This document shows, in pieces, positions 54,436 to 62,813 of a stretch of 64,000 bases of DNA; the stretch's first letter is position 1; each line of letters opens with the position of its first letter. The position numbers and the translations under genes were made by a program. The notes beneath the pieces are model-generated. The model ran no database searches. It worked only from the letters and a program-made list of their open reading frames with translations, and was not told the DNA's origin. The DNA lies in the NCBI RefSeq assembly GCF_900156415.1, contig NZ_FTNM01000001.1:1178001-1242000 (forward strand), in the 5' to 3' direction. This DNA comes from Pontibacter lucknowensis (GTDB lineage Bacteria; Bacteroidota; Bacteroidia; Cytophagales; Hymenobacteraceae).

Positions 54436-55200
54436 TTACAGTATCTGCAGTCGCTTCAGCAAAGCATCGCGGTGCGTGTTGCCGATGGGGATTTGCTTGC
54501 CTCCGATCAGGATGGTGTTGTCTTCGATAGCTTCGATGGCGGTGAGCTGCACAATATAGGAACGGTGCACGCGCATGAACTGTGTGGCAGGCAGGCGTTG
54601 CTCCAGGTTTTTGAGACTCTGGCTCACTAAATGCAGGTGCGTGCGGGTCTTGATGTTGCAGTAGATGTCCTGCGCTTCTGCCCAGACGATGTCTTCGAGC
54701 ATGACCTTCTCGAGGCGGTTGCGCACCTTTACAAACAGGGCGTCGTGCACCAAGAAATTGTCGGCTTCCACCGTATCGGTAGGCTGGGCAGGTATAGCCA
54801 CGGCTTGATCTGGTTGCACTTGGCGGGTGCCGGCATTGTGAATGGCCAGCTCGATGCTGCTTTGCAGGGTTCGGGCATCGAAAGGCTTTACCAGGTAGGC
54901 ATGTGGATTGGTCTGTTTGGCGCGGTCGATGGTGTCTTTATCCGAGAAAGCCGTCATGAAGATAAAAGGCACCTTGGTCGCTTTGGCCAGCATAGCAGCT
55001 GTTTCGATGCCGTCGAGTTTGCCGTCGAGTGTGATGTCCAGGATGATCAGGTCCGGTTGGTGCTGATGTACCTGCAGGAGTAACTCTTCGCCTGAACTTA
55101 CCGCCTGACACACTTCATACCCCATCGACTCGAGCGAGAGCGACAAGTTCTGGGCAATCACCACATCATCTTCTGCAATCATTAACTTCAGGCGAGCCAT
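54436..55200 (-). CDS. LytTR family response regulator
   Basis: This is a 254-residue two-component regulator. The receiver domain is residues 4-120 with acidic pocket AEDD (9-12), phospho-acceptor Asp55 in LIILDITLDG, Thr in FMTAFSD and Lys105 in LVKPFD. A linker follows to about 150, then a LytTR DNA-binding domain (about 150-254: VWAEAQDIYCNIKT, MRVHRSYIVQL, IPIGNTHRDALLKRLQ). It is divergent from the histidine kinase 121 bases away and is presumably its partner. It lies just upstream of the symporter operon, which is the obvious target. Confidence 0.92.
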   Translation of the reverse strand: MARLKLMIAEDDVVIAQNLSLSLESMGYEVCQAVSSGEELLLQVHQHQPDLIILDITLDGKLDGIETAAMLAKATKVPFIFMTAFSDKDTIDRAKQTNPHAYLVKPFDARTLQSSIELAIHNAGTRQVQPDQAVAIPAQPTDTVEADNFLVHDALFVKVRNRLEKVMLEDIVWAEAQDIYCNIKTRTHLHLVSQSLKNLEQRLPATQFMRVHRSYIVQLTAIEAIEDNTILIGGKQIPIGNTHRDALLKRLQIL

Positions 55201-55320
55201 AGGTAGGGTATAAGTGAAATTGGTCAGGTACGTCAGCTAAATATAGCAAAATGATTCTATAGGTGAAATGCTCAACTTACGGAAGTATAGTATAACTGAG
55301 ATTATTTTGTAAATTGACGT

Positions 55321-57486
55321 ATGCACTTGCTCCGCTATACCTGTTGTTTACTGCACCTGCTCAAGGTGCTCGCTTTGCTGCTGTTTCTCTCGGTAGCATT
55401 GCACGTACGAGCCCAGGCACCAAATACAGTGGATGTAACGGCTTCAGAACAAATAGTGGCGGATGCCCTACAGGTATACCATGATCCGGGCGCCAGCCTG
55501 AACGTGGATCAGGTGCAGAGCCGCTCTTTTGCGGCCAACAATCCTGATGCTGTGCTGGAGCCTGGTAAAACGGTGCATTGGGTGCGGGTGGTATTGCGAA
55601 ACCCGACCAACCGCGAACTAACTCGCCTGCTCTATGCCGGCGATTGGAGCCACCTGGAGCTTTATCAGCAAAGTGAAACAGGCTATACCTTGAAGCGAAC
55701 AGGGCAACTCCTGCCTATAGGGGAACGTGACGTACCTTCATATAAACCTTATGTCCTATTAGAGCTCCTGCCCAACAGCACTACCACGCTATACCTGCGA
55801 CTGCAGGGCGACATCAACCTGTATAAGCCGCAGGTGCTGCGGGTACAGCTGCTGTTGCCAGAGCAGGTGAGCGCCGCCAACAGCGACAGGTTGTTCGGAC
55901 AGGGCATTTTCATCGGGATCATTCTCGTGATGACGCTCTATAATCTGGTGTTATTTGCCTCGGTACGCGACCGCAGTTACCTCTACTATGTGCTGGCGCT
56001 GCTGGGTACAGGGCTGTACTTCATGTTTTACCACGGCTTCGCCATCGAGCTGCTCTGGCCAAATGCCCCACTCTGGAATGCGCACAGCTTTCCGTTTATC
56101 GTGACCTTCAACGGACTGTTTCGGGTGCTGTTCACGCGGCACTACCTCAACACGCAGCGCACCATGCCGCTCTGGGACAAGGCGCTCACGCTGCTGGCGT
56201 TGCTTTACATTCTGCCAGTAGGGATGGGCCTGCTGTCATACCTCACCCCGCTTGATCTACTGCAGGCCTGCGTGAGCCTGATCGGCATCATAGGTGGTCT
56301 GGTGCTGGTTGCGATGGTGCTGACAAGTATACAGTCGCTGCGACAAGGGTACAGGCCGGCACTTTACTTCCTGATCGCCAACATATTCTTTGTGGTTGGC
56401 GCCTTGCTGTTTATCCTGAAGGAGAACCATCTGGTACCTGATACCATCGTAACAGTGTATGCCGCCCAAGTAGGTATGGTGGCGCAGGTGGTGCTGTTCT
56501 CGCTCGGTTTGGCCTACAGGCTGAACACCGTGACAAGTGAGCTCAATGCCAAAGTGCTTGAGAAAGAACGACTCGAGCGGGAGAAAGAGACCGAACGAAA
56601 GCTGCTGATCGAGCAACAGAAAAATGAGCTGGAAGTGACGGTTGCCAACCGAACGGCTGCGCTCCGCCACCGTACGCAGGAACTCAAAGACACAGTACGC
56701 AAACTAAAGGCCTCGGAGCACAAGCTGCGGCGGCTCAATTACTTTAAGGATCGCTTCTTCTCCATCATCTCGCACGACATCCGTACGCCGCTGGCCACGC
56801 TGGAGTCTTTTCTGAACATACTGGTGAACTTCTCGGATAAGATGAAGCCGGATCAGATGCAGAAACTGGCCACGCACACACAGGTATCGGTACGCAACCT
56901 GCAGGCCCTGCTCGAGAATCTGCTGCAGTGGTCGACGGCCCAAACAGTCTCCGGGCATCATGTGCGCTTCGAGCCGGAGGTACTGGCGGTAGAAGAACTA
57001 GTGAACCGCAACGTGACCTTGCTTAAAGACACTGCCAACACCAAGCAAATTAGCTGGCAGGTAGAGGTGCCAACTGCATTGCAGGTTCGTGCCGATGCCC
57101 ACATGCTTGACTTTGTGATTCGGAACCTGCTGCACAACGCTATTAAATTCTCTTACCCAAGTGGCCTTATCCAGGTAACTGCTGCAGAAGGTCCTGGCAA
57201 CATGGTGACAATCGCCGTAACTGATCAGGGCACCGGTATAAGCCCAGATGTATTGGCCACGCTCTTTAAGCTGGAGACACCTGCCAAAGCTACCAAAGGC
57301 ACCATTAATGAAAAAGGGACTGGTCTGGGTCTGCTGCTTTGCCGCGATTTTGTGGAGCGTCATGGTGGTAAGATTCAGGTAGAAACCGAGCTGGGGCAGG
57401 GCAGTCGGTTTTATTTTACCGTACCGCTGGTTATACCTGAACAGTCTACCGGTAGACAACTGCAGCTGGAAGGCGAGATTTGCTAA
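55321..57486 (+). CDS. 7TMR-DISM sensor histidine kinase
   Basis: This is a 721-residue membrane kinase. A signal peptide is followed by a periplasmic DISMED2-type beta domain (about 35-190) and seven membrane helices (about 195-400). A coiled coil (about 405-470, rich in E, K and R) leads to the HisKA domain with His485 in IISHDIRTPL. The ATPase domain has N-box NLLHN (602-606), VTDQGTGISPD and GTGLGLLLCRDF. 7TMR-DISM receptors are thought to sense small extracellular ligands. A HisKA kinase next to a LytTR regulator is less common than LytS-type kinases. Confidence 0.92.
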   Translation: MHLLRYTCCLLHLLKVLALLLFLSVALHVRAQAPNTVDVTASEQIVADALQVYHDPGASLNVDQVQSRSFAANNPDAVLEPGKTVHWVRVVLRNPTNRELTRLLYAGDWSHLELYQQSETGYTLKRTGQLLPIGERDVPSYKPYVLLELLPNSTTTLYLRLQGDINLYKPQVLRVQLLLPEQVSAANSDRLFGQGIFIGIILVMTLYNLVLFASVRDRSYLYYVLALLGTGLYFMFYHGFAIELLWPNAPLWNAHSFPFIVTFNGLFRVLFTRHYLNTQRTMPLWDKALTLLALLYILPVGMGLLSYLTPLDLLQACVSLIGIIGGLVLVAMVLTSIQSLRQGYRPALYFLIANIFFVVGALLFILKENHLVPDTIVTVYAAQVGMVAQVVLFSLGLAYRLNTVTSELNAKVLEKERLEREKETERKLLIEQQKNELEVTVANRTAALRHRTQELKDTVRKLKASEHKLRRLNYFKDRFFSIISHDIRTPLATLESFLNILVNFSDKMKPDQMQKLATHTQVSVRNLQALLENLLQWSTAQTVSGHHVRFEPEVLAVEELVNRNVTLLKDTANTKQISWQVEVPTALQVRADAHMLDFVIRNLLHNAIKFSYPSGLIQVTAAEGPGNMVTIAVTDQGTGISPDVLATLFKLETPAKATKGTINEKGTGLGLLLCRDFVERHGGKIQVETELGQGSRFYFTVPLVIPEQSTGRQLQLEGEIC

Positions 57487-57852
57487 ACACGTCTATCCCT
57501 GAAACTGACATTTGCATGTCCTTAAACTATGACTTGAGGAGCTACAGCCACTAAATTTTATACCCATGCCTATCTTCTGTTTAAGCATAGAGGCTCATGT
57601 TGTTAATAGAAAAATCAGGCAGCTTAAGGTATAGGTCATAGGTCGCTTGCAAACTAGCATTGCAAAAGCCGACAGGTTACATAGATACTATAATTAGTAT
57701 GAGTATAGACAGTCGGTTTGTCACAAGTGGTTTACCCCGAAAATCTGTGATTACACCTGAAACCTGTACAATTTGACCATACTTCACCTGTTGTGGGTTA
57801 TAATTTTATTTTAAATTCAGGTATCATTCCTTCAATTTAAACAGACTAAGCC
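57487..57852 (+). other. Intergenic region after the histidine kinase gene
   Basis: These 366 bases are AT-rich. I find no terminator with a T-run, no ORF and no exact promoter match. The stretch carries one AGGTATA motif copy. Confidence 0.4.
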
Positions 57853-58677
57853 ATGAGACATCGCCTACCCGACGGATTGGAACTGCACTACGAACTGCAT
57901 GGAAACGCTGACGCATCGCAAGCGATGGTGTTCCTGAACGGGCTCTCTCAATCAACCGCAGCTTGGGCGGGACTAGTGCATAATTTGGGCAAGAAATATC
58001 GACTGGTACTGGTGGATCTGGTTTTTCAGGGGCAGTCGGATGAAGCTCCGGAGCATCGGAGTTTTGAAGGGCATGCAGCCGATCTGGCTGATTTGCTCAA
58101 GGCTATAGAGTTGCCCGGCGAGACGATACTGGTCGGCATATCCTATGGCGGAGCGGTGGCGCAGCGTTTCCTGGTGCATTATCCCGAGCTGGTGCAGCGG
58201 GGCGTGCTGCTTTCTACCTTCCCTTACAAAGATGCCTATTTCGATGCCATCGGGGCTAGTTGGAAACAGGCTTTGCTAACGGGCGGCTATTCCCTGATGC
58301 TTGATGTGATGTTGCCTTTTGTGCTGGGACGTAGTTATTTTCTCAACCCGGTCATTACGATCGAGAATCTCAAGAACAGCAAAACAAGCCAAAGTCCTAC
58401 CCCGGAACGCCTGCTTAAGTTGGTTCGAGCCACGGAAGAGAGCGGCAACTACCTCGAAGAGTTAAAGAAAGTGCAGGTGCCGGTGCTGGTGGTGCATGGC
58501 CAAGAAGACATGCTCTGTACGCCCGAAATGGGGCAGGCTATGTATCAGTCCTTGCCACACGGTGAGTTGGAGATTCTCCCTAACGTGGGTCATACGCTTA
58601 ACCTCGAGTGTATACCTGACCTGATCCAGCTGCTCGATACTTTTGCGGCAAAGGCCTTACCAGTCGATCACCGATAG
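57853..58677 (+). CDS. Alpha/beta hydrolase
   Basis: This is a 274-residue cytoplasmic alpha/beta hydrolase. The oxyanion region VFLNGLSQS is near 27-35 with Asn in place of the usual His-Gly. The nucleophile Ser lies in VGISYGG near 98, the acid in VVHGQEDMLC near 219, and His in PNVGHTLNLE near 248. The helical cap lies at about 135-190. It resembles peroxidase- or lactonase-like hydrolases; the substrate is unknown. It may relate to the neighbouring hydroxybutyrate-type locus but has its own transcript. Confidence 0.82.
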   Translation: MRHRLPDGLELHYELHGNADASQAMVFLNGLSQSTAAWAGLVHNLGKKYRLVLVDLVFQGQSDEAPEHRSFEGHAADLADLLKAIELPGETILVGISYGGAVAQRFLVHYPELVQRGVLLSTFPYKDAYFDAIGASWKQALLTGGYSLMLDVMLPFVLGRSYFLNPVITIENLKNSKTSQSPTPERLLKLVRATEESGNYLEELKKVQVPVLVVHGQEDMLCTPEMGQAMYQSLPHGELEILPNVGHTLNLECIPDLIQLLDTFAAKALPVDHR

Positions 58678-58774
58678 GATTTATTACGATAACTGCAAAA
58701 TACAGTAAGCACCTCCAGTCATGATCAGGCTGAATTCTGCCCTGATTATGATTGCTGTGTTACGTTTTCCCTTA

Positions 58775-60580
58775 TCATAGCTTCTCCTCCAGCCACAAGA
58801 ACCCGCTGCTCAGCACAAATAGTAAGAAAAACCAGATCACCGGAACCTGCTCTTCTGTATAGGCCGTCGTGCTTGCTGTTTGTTTTCGCTGCTGTTGTGT
58901 GGCAAACTGTAGAGTGGCCTCCCGTTTCGCTTGTATGCCCTGATGAGTCCAGGCGGCACTGTCCTGCACCAGAAAATAAAACGGTTCCACCCCCTGCGAC
59001 TCTACCACATGCCAACCCGTACGCTGCGGCCAGAAAGTGCCTTCGTATAACTCTGGCTGGTGAACTCCTTGTTGCAGTGCTATACCTGTTAGCGTCGTGT
59101 CGGCTGTGGTTCGCACAGTGGCTTTAGGAACGTCAACGGGATTGTCTAGAGTATAATCAGTGAGCTTTAGCGTAACAGGCTGGTGCAGCTGTGGGATCTG
59201 CGGTTTTGCCAGTTGCCAGAACTTCTCCCGTACTTCCTGTTTGGCTACCGACGAAAGCAAATGCGCCCAGTAGCTGGCGTAGGTTCCTTGCTTGCCTTCG
59301 AGCTGCCAACTAAAAGTTTGCGGCACCACGGTCATGGCCACGGTTCCCCAACCTGCTCTGCGGCCTGCTGCCAACAGATTGTTGCTTTGCTCTTCTATCA
59401 GCCCCGTAACGGCATCACTACTCACCAAGGTATAAGGCGATGCAGGTATGGCTTTGTCTGTTGATCTGGTTATCCAATTGGCTCGAGCCGTGCGGGAATC
59501 TTGTTGCGATAGTCGTTTGCTTTGGAAGTTGGTGAAGAAGGCTGTGTTGCGATTGCCCAGCTGTTCGCCGGCAATAGTCAGCACGCCCAGTCCGTCTTCA
59601 GTTACGGCACGCTGCAGGGCAGCACGTTCTGCACTGCTTAGCTCCTGTAATGCCTGCGGCTCAGTGATCACTACATCAAACTGCCGGAGTAATTTATGCG
59701 TGATGCGACTCAGATCGGTTTGCGCCATGTTGAGCCATTCGCTTTGGTACATCCCTTTGCTGACAGTGCTGCGCATCGCCACTCTGTGTTGCAACTGTCC
59801 AAGGTGATTCTTTAGAAACTTGAATTCAAATAAAGGGAAAGATGAAACCAATAGCACTGCCGGTTTAGTGGTAGGATGTACCTGTACCGGCACCTGACCA
59901 AGTGTATCTGTATTGTGGCTTGATCTTGCGACTAAGGTATAGGTATAGCGGCCTTCTTGTTTCGGGGTGTAACGCAGCTGAAAGGTATGCAGGCCAGCTT
60001 CCTTCAGAGTAACAGAGTCCTGTGCCCGCCCGGCGGCCCGAAGGTATATAATTGTCTCATCTGCGGAAGGCAAGGTATACTGCCCTGACACCGTCACCGG
60101 CTCTCCTAAAGAGATGCTTTCCGGCCAGGTAACAGAAGCTATACCTGTCGGCATACCGATTAGATGCGGCATCACCTGAATATCCTGAAGCGCTTGTAAT
60201 TCCTGTTCTTCCAGGCCATACCCCAACACATGCACTGATTGTACTTGCGGCTGTTCTTGCCGGAAGGTATAGAAGTCGGTAATCGGAATCGTCTCCGGTG
60301 CTTTTGTCTGGTAGGTATAGACCAGTGGTTTAGGCCCCATTCTCTGTAACAGGGCATTGAGAGAATCTGGCTCATAACCCTTAGTCAATAGGATCGCAGT
60401 GCTTGGGTCAAGTGCCCGTTGATAGCTAGGCGGGAAGATTAACAACACTATACTCACACCTGCCACCGCACTGGCTAACAACCGCCATACCAGCCGCCTG
60501 CGGTCAGGGCGCCGCCAAGCCAGCCAGTCAAGCAAAAGCACAGCTACAATAGCGAGAAGGTATGGCAGGTATAGGGTCAT
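58775..60580 (-). CDS. Membrane-anchored protein of the BatA/DUF4175 operon, function unknown
   Basis: This is a 601-residue protein. Two membrane helices at the N-terminus (YLLAIVAVLLLDWLAW, LLASAVAGVSIVLLIF) and one at the C-terminus (PVIWFFLLFVLSSGFLWLE) frame a large periplasmic part of beta domains. A central alpha/beta region (about 235-345: AVLLVSSFPLFEFKFLKNHL, FDVVITEPQALQELSSAER, GVLTIAGE) resembles the glutamine-amidotransferase-like fold but lacks a visible Cys-His-Glu triad. It is the last gene of the reverse-strand operon, 46 bases after the DUF4175 gene. Such genes typically accompany MoxR/DUF58/BatA clusters. Confidence 0.72.
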   Translation of the reverse strand: MTLYLPYLLAIVAVLLLDWLAWRRPDRRRLVWRLLASAVAGVSIVLLIFPPSYQRALDPSTAILLTKGYEPDSLNALLQRMGPKPLVYTYQTKAPETIPITDFYTFRQEQPQVQSVHVLGYGLEEQELQALQDIQVMPHLIGMPTGIASVTWPESISLGEPVTVSGQYTLPSADETIIYLRAAGRAQDSVTLKEAGLHTFQLRYTPKQEGRYTYTLVARSSHNTDTLGQVPVQVHPTTKPAVLLVSSFPLFEFKFLKNHLGQLQHRVAMRSTVSKGMYQSEWLNMAQTDLSRITHKLLRQFDVVITEPQALQELSSAERAALQRAVTEDGLGVLTIAGEQLGNRNTAFFTNFQSKRLSQQDSRTARANWITRSTDKAIPASPYTLVSSDAVTGLIEEQSNNLLAAGRRAGWGTVAMTVVPQTFSWQLEGKQGTYASYWAHLLSSVAKQEVREKFWQLAKPQIPQLHQPVTLKLTDYTLDNPVDVPKATVRTTADTTLTGIALQQGVHQPELYEGTFWPQRTGWHVVESQGVEPFYFLVQDSAAWTHQGIQAKREATLQFATQQQRKQTASTTAYTEEQVPVIWFFLLFVLSSGFLWLEEKL

Positions 60581-60626
60581 ACTATAGTTTCAAGTTTTAC
60601 TGCTAAATAGGAATGTTGTCGGTTAA

Positions 60627-62813
60627 TCAATCTCTCAAACTCTCCAGATACCCCTTTGCCAACCGACTTCTCGTCGTGCTCTGCTTCTGTGGTGATGGTT
60701 TGGCAGGTGGCAATAGCTCATACCAGGCATGCTCTACCGTCATCAGGCAATTTTTGCATAACGCTCGGTTCGCATTGATGTCGGCAATGAGGGTGCGGAG
60801 GTCTTGCATGGCACGGAGGTAGCGGCCGGGTTTGGTTAGTGCCTCCTGTGCCAGTTCCCGTCCGGCCCGCTCGAGTAGTGCTACATCCTGCTGGCTATAC
60901 CTGTTGCCTTGCTTTTGTCGCTCCAGCCACTGCAGGGCCTGGCGGGTATGGGGCATTTTCGTCTCTGTTTCTATAGTTCGCCTTTCTGCTGGCGCTTTTA
61001 TTTTGGTTAACTCTCCTGTCAGGCGCTTCTCAGGCTCCTTAAGCGGCGGCGGGTCGAAACCTGTTTTGGCGGCATAGGCGCGGGTACTTTGCTGTACTTC
61101 TTTGAGCATGCGCAGGGCCTTGTACTCGTAAGGCAGCGCCTCTTTCGGGCGATGGGTGCGCAGCCGCAGTTCAGCTTCCCACATCTGGGCCAGTGCGCCT
61201 TTTAACTTGGCTTTCACGGCGGGCTCAAAAAAGGTGGCTGCCTCTTCCTGATCATGCTTGTGCAGGTAGGGGTCGAGTAGTGCTTCAACGCTGGTCTGGT
61301 CTTCGAATTCCGGGTGGTCATGGCCGTCGCCTGCGAAATGCTCTTCTTCATCGTGGCCTTCTTCACCCTCCGGTATACCGCCGCCCGGCCCTATACCTGA
61401 CTCAAACTCCTCGCCCAGAAATTTGCCGTAGCGAAGACGCAACAGCTTCTGGTCCACACCCAGATTGTTGCCGCGCTCTTCAAAAACTGCCCGGCTCAAC
61501 GTTTTTTGTTCTTTGATCAATTTTTCGGTGTCAATGATGATCTGGCGCTGGCTGCGGAAGTACTCCGGCACTGGATTCACGCCCATCGTCAGGTCATCCA
61601 TGCTTTCCACGATGGTGGTATCTTCGATCTGCACAAAATAGGTTTCGGAGCGGGTATAGCCACGGTGGTTGTCCCATGCCTGCACATAGAAGTAGAGCTC
61701 GTCGCCGTAGCTCATACCCAGCTTTTGGAGGTCGATGGTTTTGTTCACGCTGAACCTACGACGCTGTCCACCAAAGCCAATACTGATCTTCTCTTCCCTG
61801 AACTTCACGGCCTCGCCCGTGCCTTTGGCCACCGTGGCAATCATATTGGCGTCACGCAGGCCATAGTCATCGGAAAGCTCGGCCCGGATGGTCACACGCT
61901 GCGGGTCGCCGAACAGAATTTCGGTGTACTGTTCGGGCTTCGTAATCTGGATGGTTGGGGCTTCATCTGGAATGATTTCCAGGGTATAATAAGCCGACTT
62001 TTGCCCGTTTACAGCGATATGGTACAGCGCAGGTTCTGTGAATGTCTGTGATGAGGTATAGCTGCCGTTTTGAGCTGATAGCGAAATGGGCTTTCCTTCA
62101 TTGAGAATAAGCTCCATAGTGCGGGCGGGCCGGTTGGTTGCAATACGCCAGGTCACCCGGGCTCCCTGTTCCACTCGTAAATTAGGCTGCTCGGCCTGAT
62201 AGGCTTTGCGGCCGGTATAGGCAGGCGGTGTGATGGTGATCTCGATCTTCTGGATGGTCACAGCGGTGTCGGCTACAGCTGCGGGTGTGTCAGGAAAGTC
62301 GAGTTGCAGGGGAGCAGTTGTAGCAGCGTCGGCAACCGAGTCGGCTGGCAATGCCGCTATACCTGCCGCTATCAGCACGGCTATACCTAATGCCGTGTAA
62401 GTAGGCTTTTTATGAAGCTGAAATACAGACTGCTGTTTAGGTATAACGGTCTGTAACTGACTGGCTATCCGCTGCTGTTGCAGGCGCTCCAGCAGGTTGA
62501 GCTCAGCGATAGGGCGGAGCAACAGCTCTGCGCTGTCTTCGAGTTGTGGATAGGTGCGGTCCAGGTGCCGCGCCACCTGCTGTAGGTTCGTCTGTCGCAC
62601 CTTGCGCCAGGCCCAGAGCAGGTATAACAAAGCGCCCAGGATCAGCGAAACAGCCATCGCCGCTAGCAAAGGCACTTCCAGTCGCCATTTGTACAAAATG
62701 GCAGCTCCCACCAAGGCCACAGCCATGGCCTGTAAGGTATACAGCCATCCCTTCGCCTGGATGTACTCCCGGCGGATACGCTGCAAGGTATAGAGGCTCT
62801 CCTGCGCTGACAT
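60627..62813 (-). CDS. DUF4175 family membrane protein
   Basis: This is a 728-residue protein. Two N-terminal membrane helices (about 25-70: MAVALVGAAILYKW, AMAVSLILGALLYLLWAW) precede a third (about 138-155). Next comes a long periplasmic region of beta domains (about 190-400: ITITPPAYTG, SDDYGLRDANMIA, YFYVQAWDNHRGYTRSE), which is the DUF4175 pattern. The remainder is helical and highly charged, with a His/Glu/Asp-rich stretch near 485-505 that could bind metal. Function is unknown; the family is found with MoxR/BatA genes in Bacteroidota. The start overlaps the upstream stop as TAATG. Confidence 0.85.
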   Translation of the reverse strand: MSAQESLYTLQRIRREYIQAKGWLYTLQAMAVALVGAAILYKWRLEVPLLAAMAVSLILGALLYLLWAWRKVRQTNLQQVARHLDRTYPQLEDSAELLLRPIAELNLLERLQQQRIASQLQTVIPKQQSVFQLHKKPTYTALGIAVLIAAGIAALPADSVADAATTAPLQLDFPDTPAAVADTAVTIQKIEITITPPAYTGRKAYQAEQPNLRVEQGARVTWRIATNRPARTMELILNEGKPISLSAQNGSYTSSQTFTEPALYHIAVNGQKSAYYTLEIIPDEAPTIQITKPEQYTEILFGDPQRVTIRAELSDDYGLRDANMIATVAKGTGEAVKFREEKISIGFGGQRRRFSVNKTIDLQKLGMSYGDELYFYVQAWDNHRGYTRSETYFVQIEDTTIVESMDDLTMGVNPVPEYFRSQRQIIIDTEKLIKEQKTLSRAVFEERGNNLGVDQKLLRLRYGKFLGEEFESGIGPGGGIPEGEEGHDEEEHFAGDGHDHPEFEDQTSVEALLDPYLHKHDQEEAATFFEPAVKAKLKGALAQMWEAELRLRTHRPKEALPYEYKALRMLKEVQQSTRAYAAKTGFDPPPLKEPEKRLTGELTKIKAPAERRTIETETKMPHTRQALQWLERQKQGNRYSQQDVALLERAGRELAQEALTKPGRYLRAMQDLRTLIADINANRALCKNCLMTVEHAWYELLPPAKPSPQKQSTTRSRLAKGYLESLRD

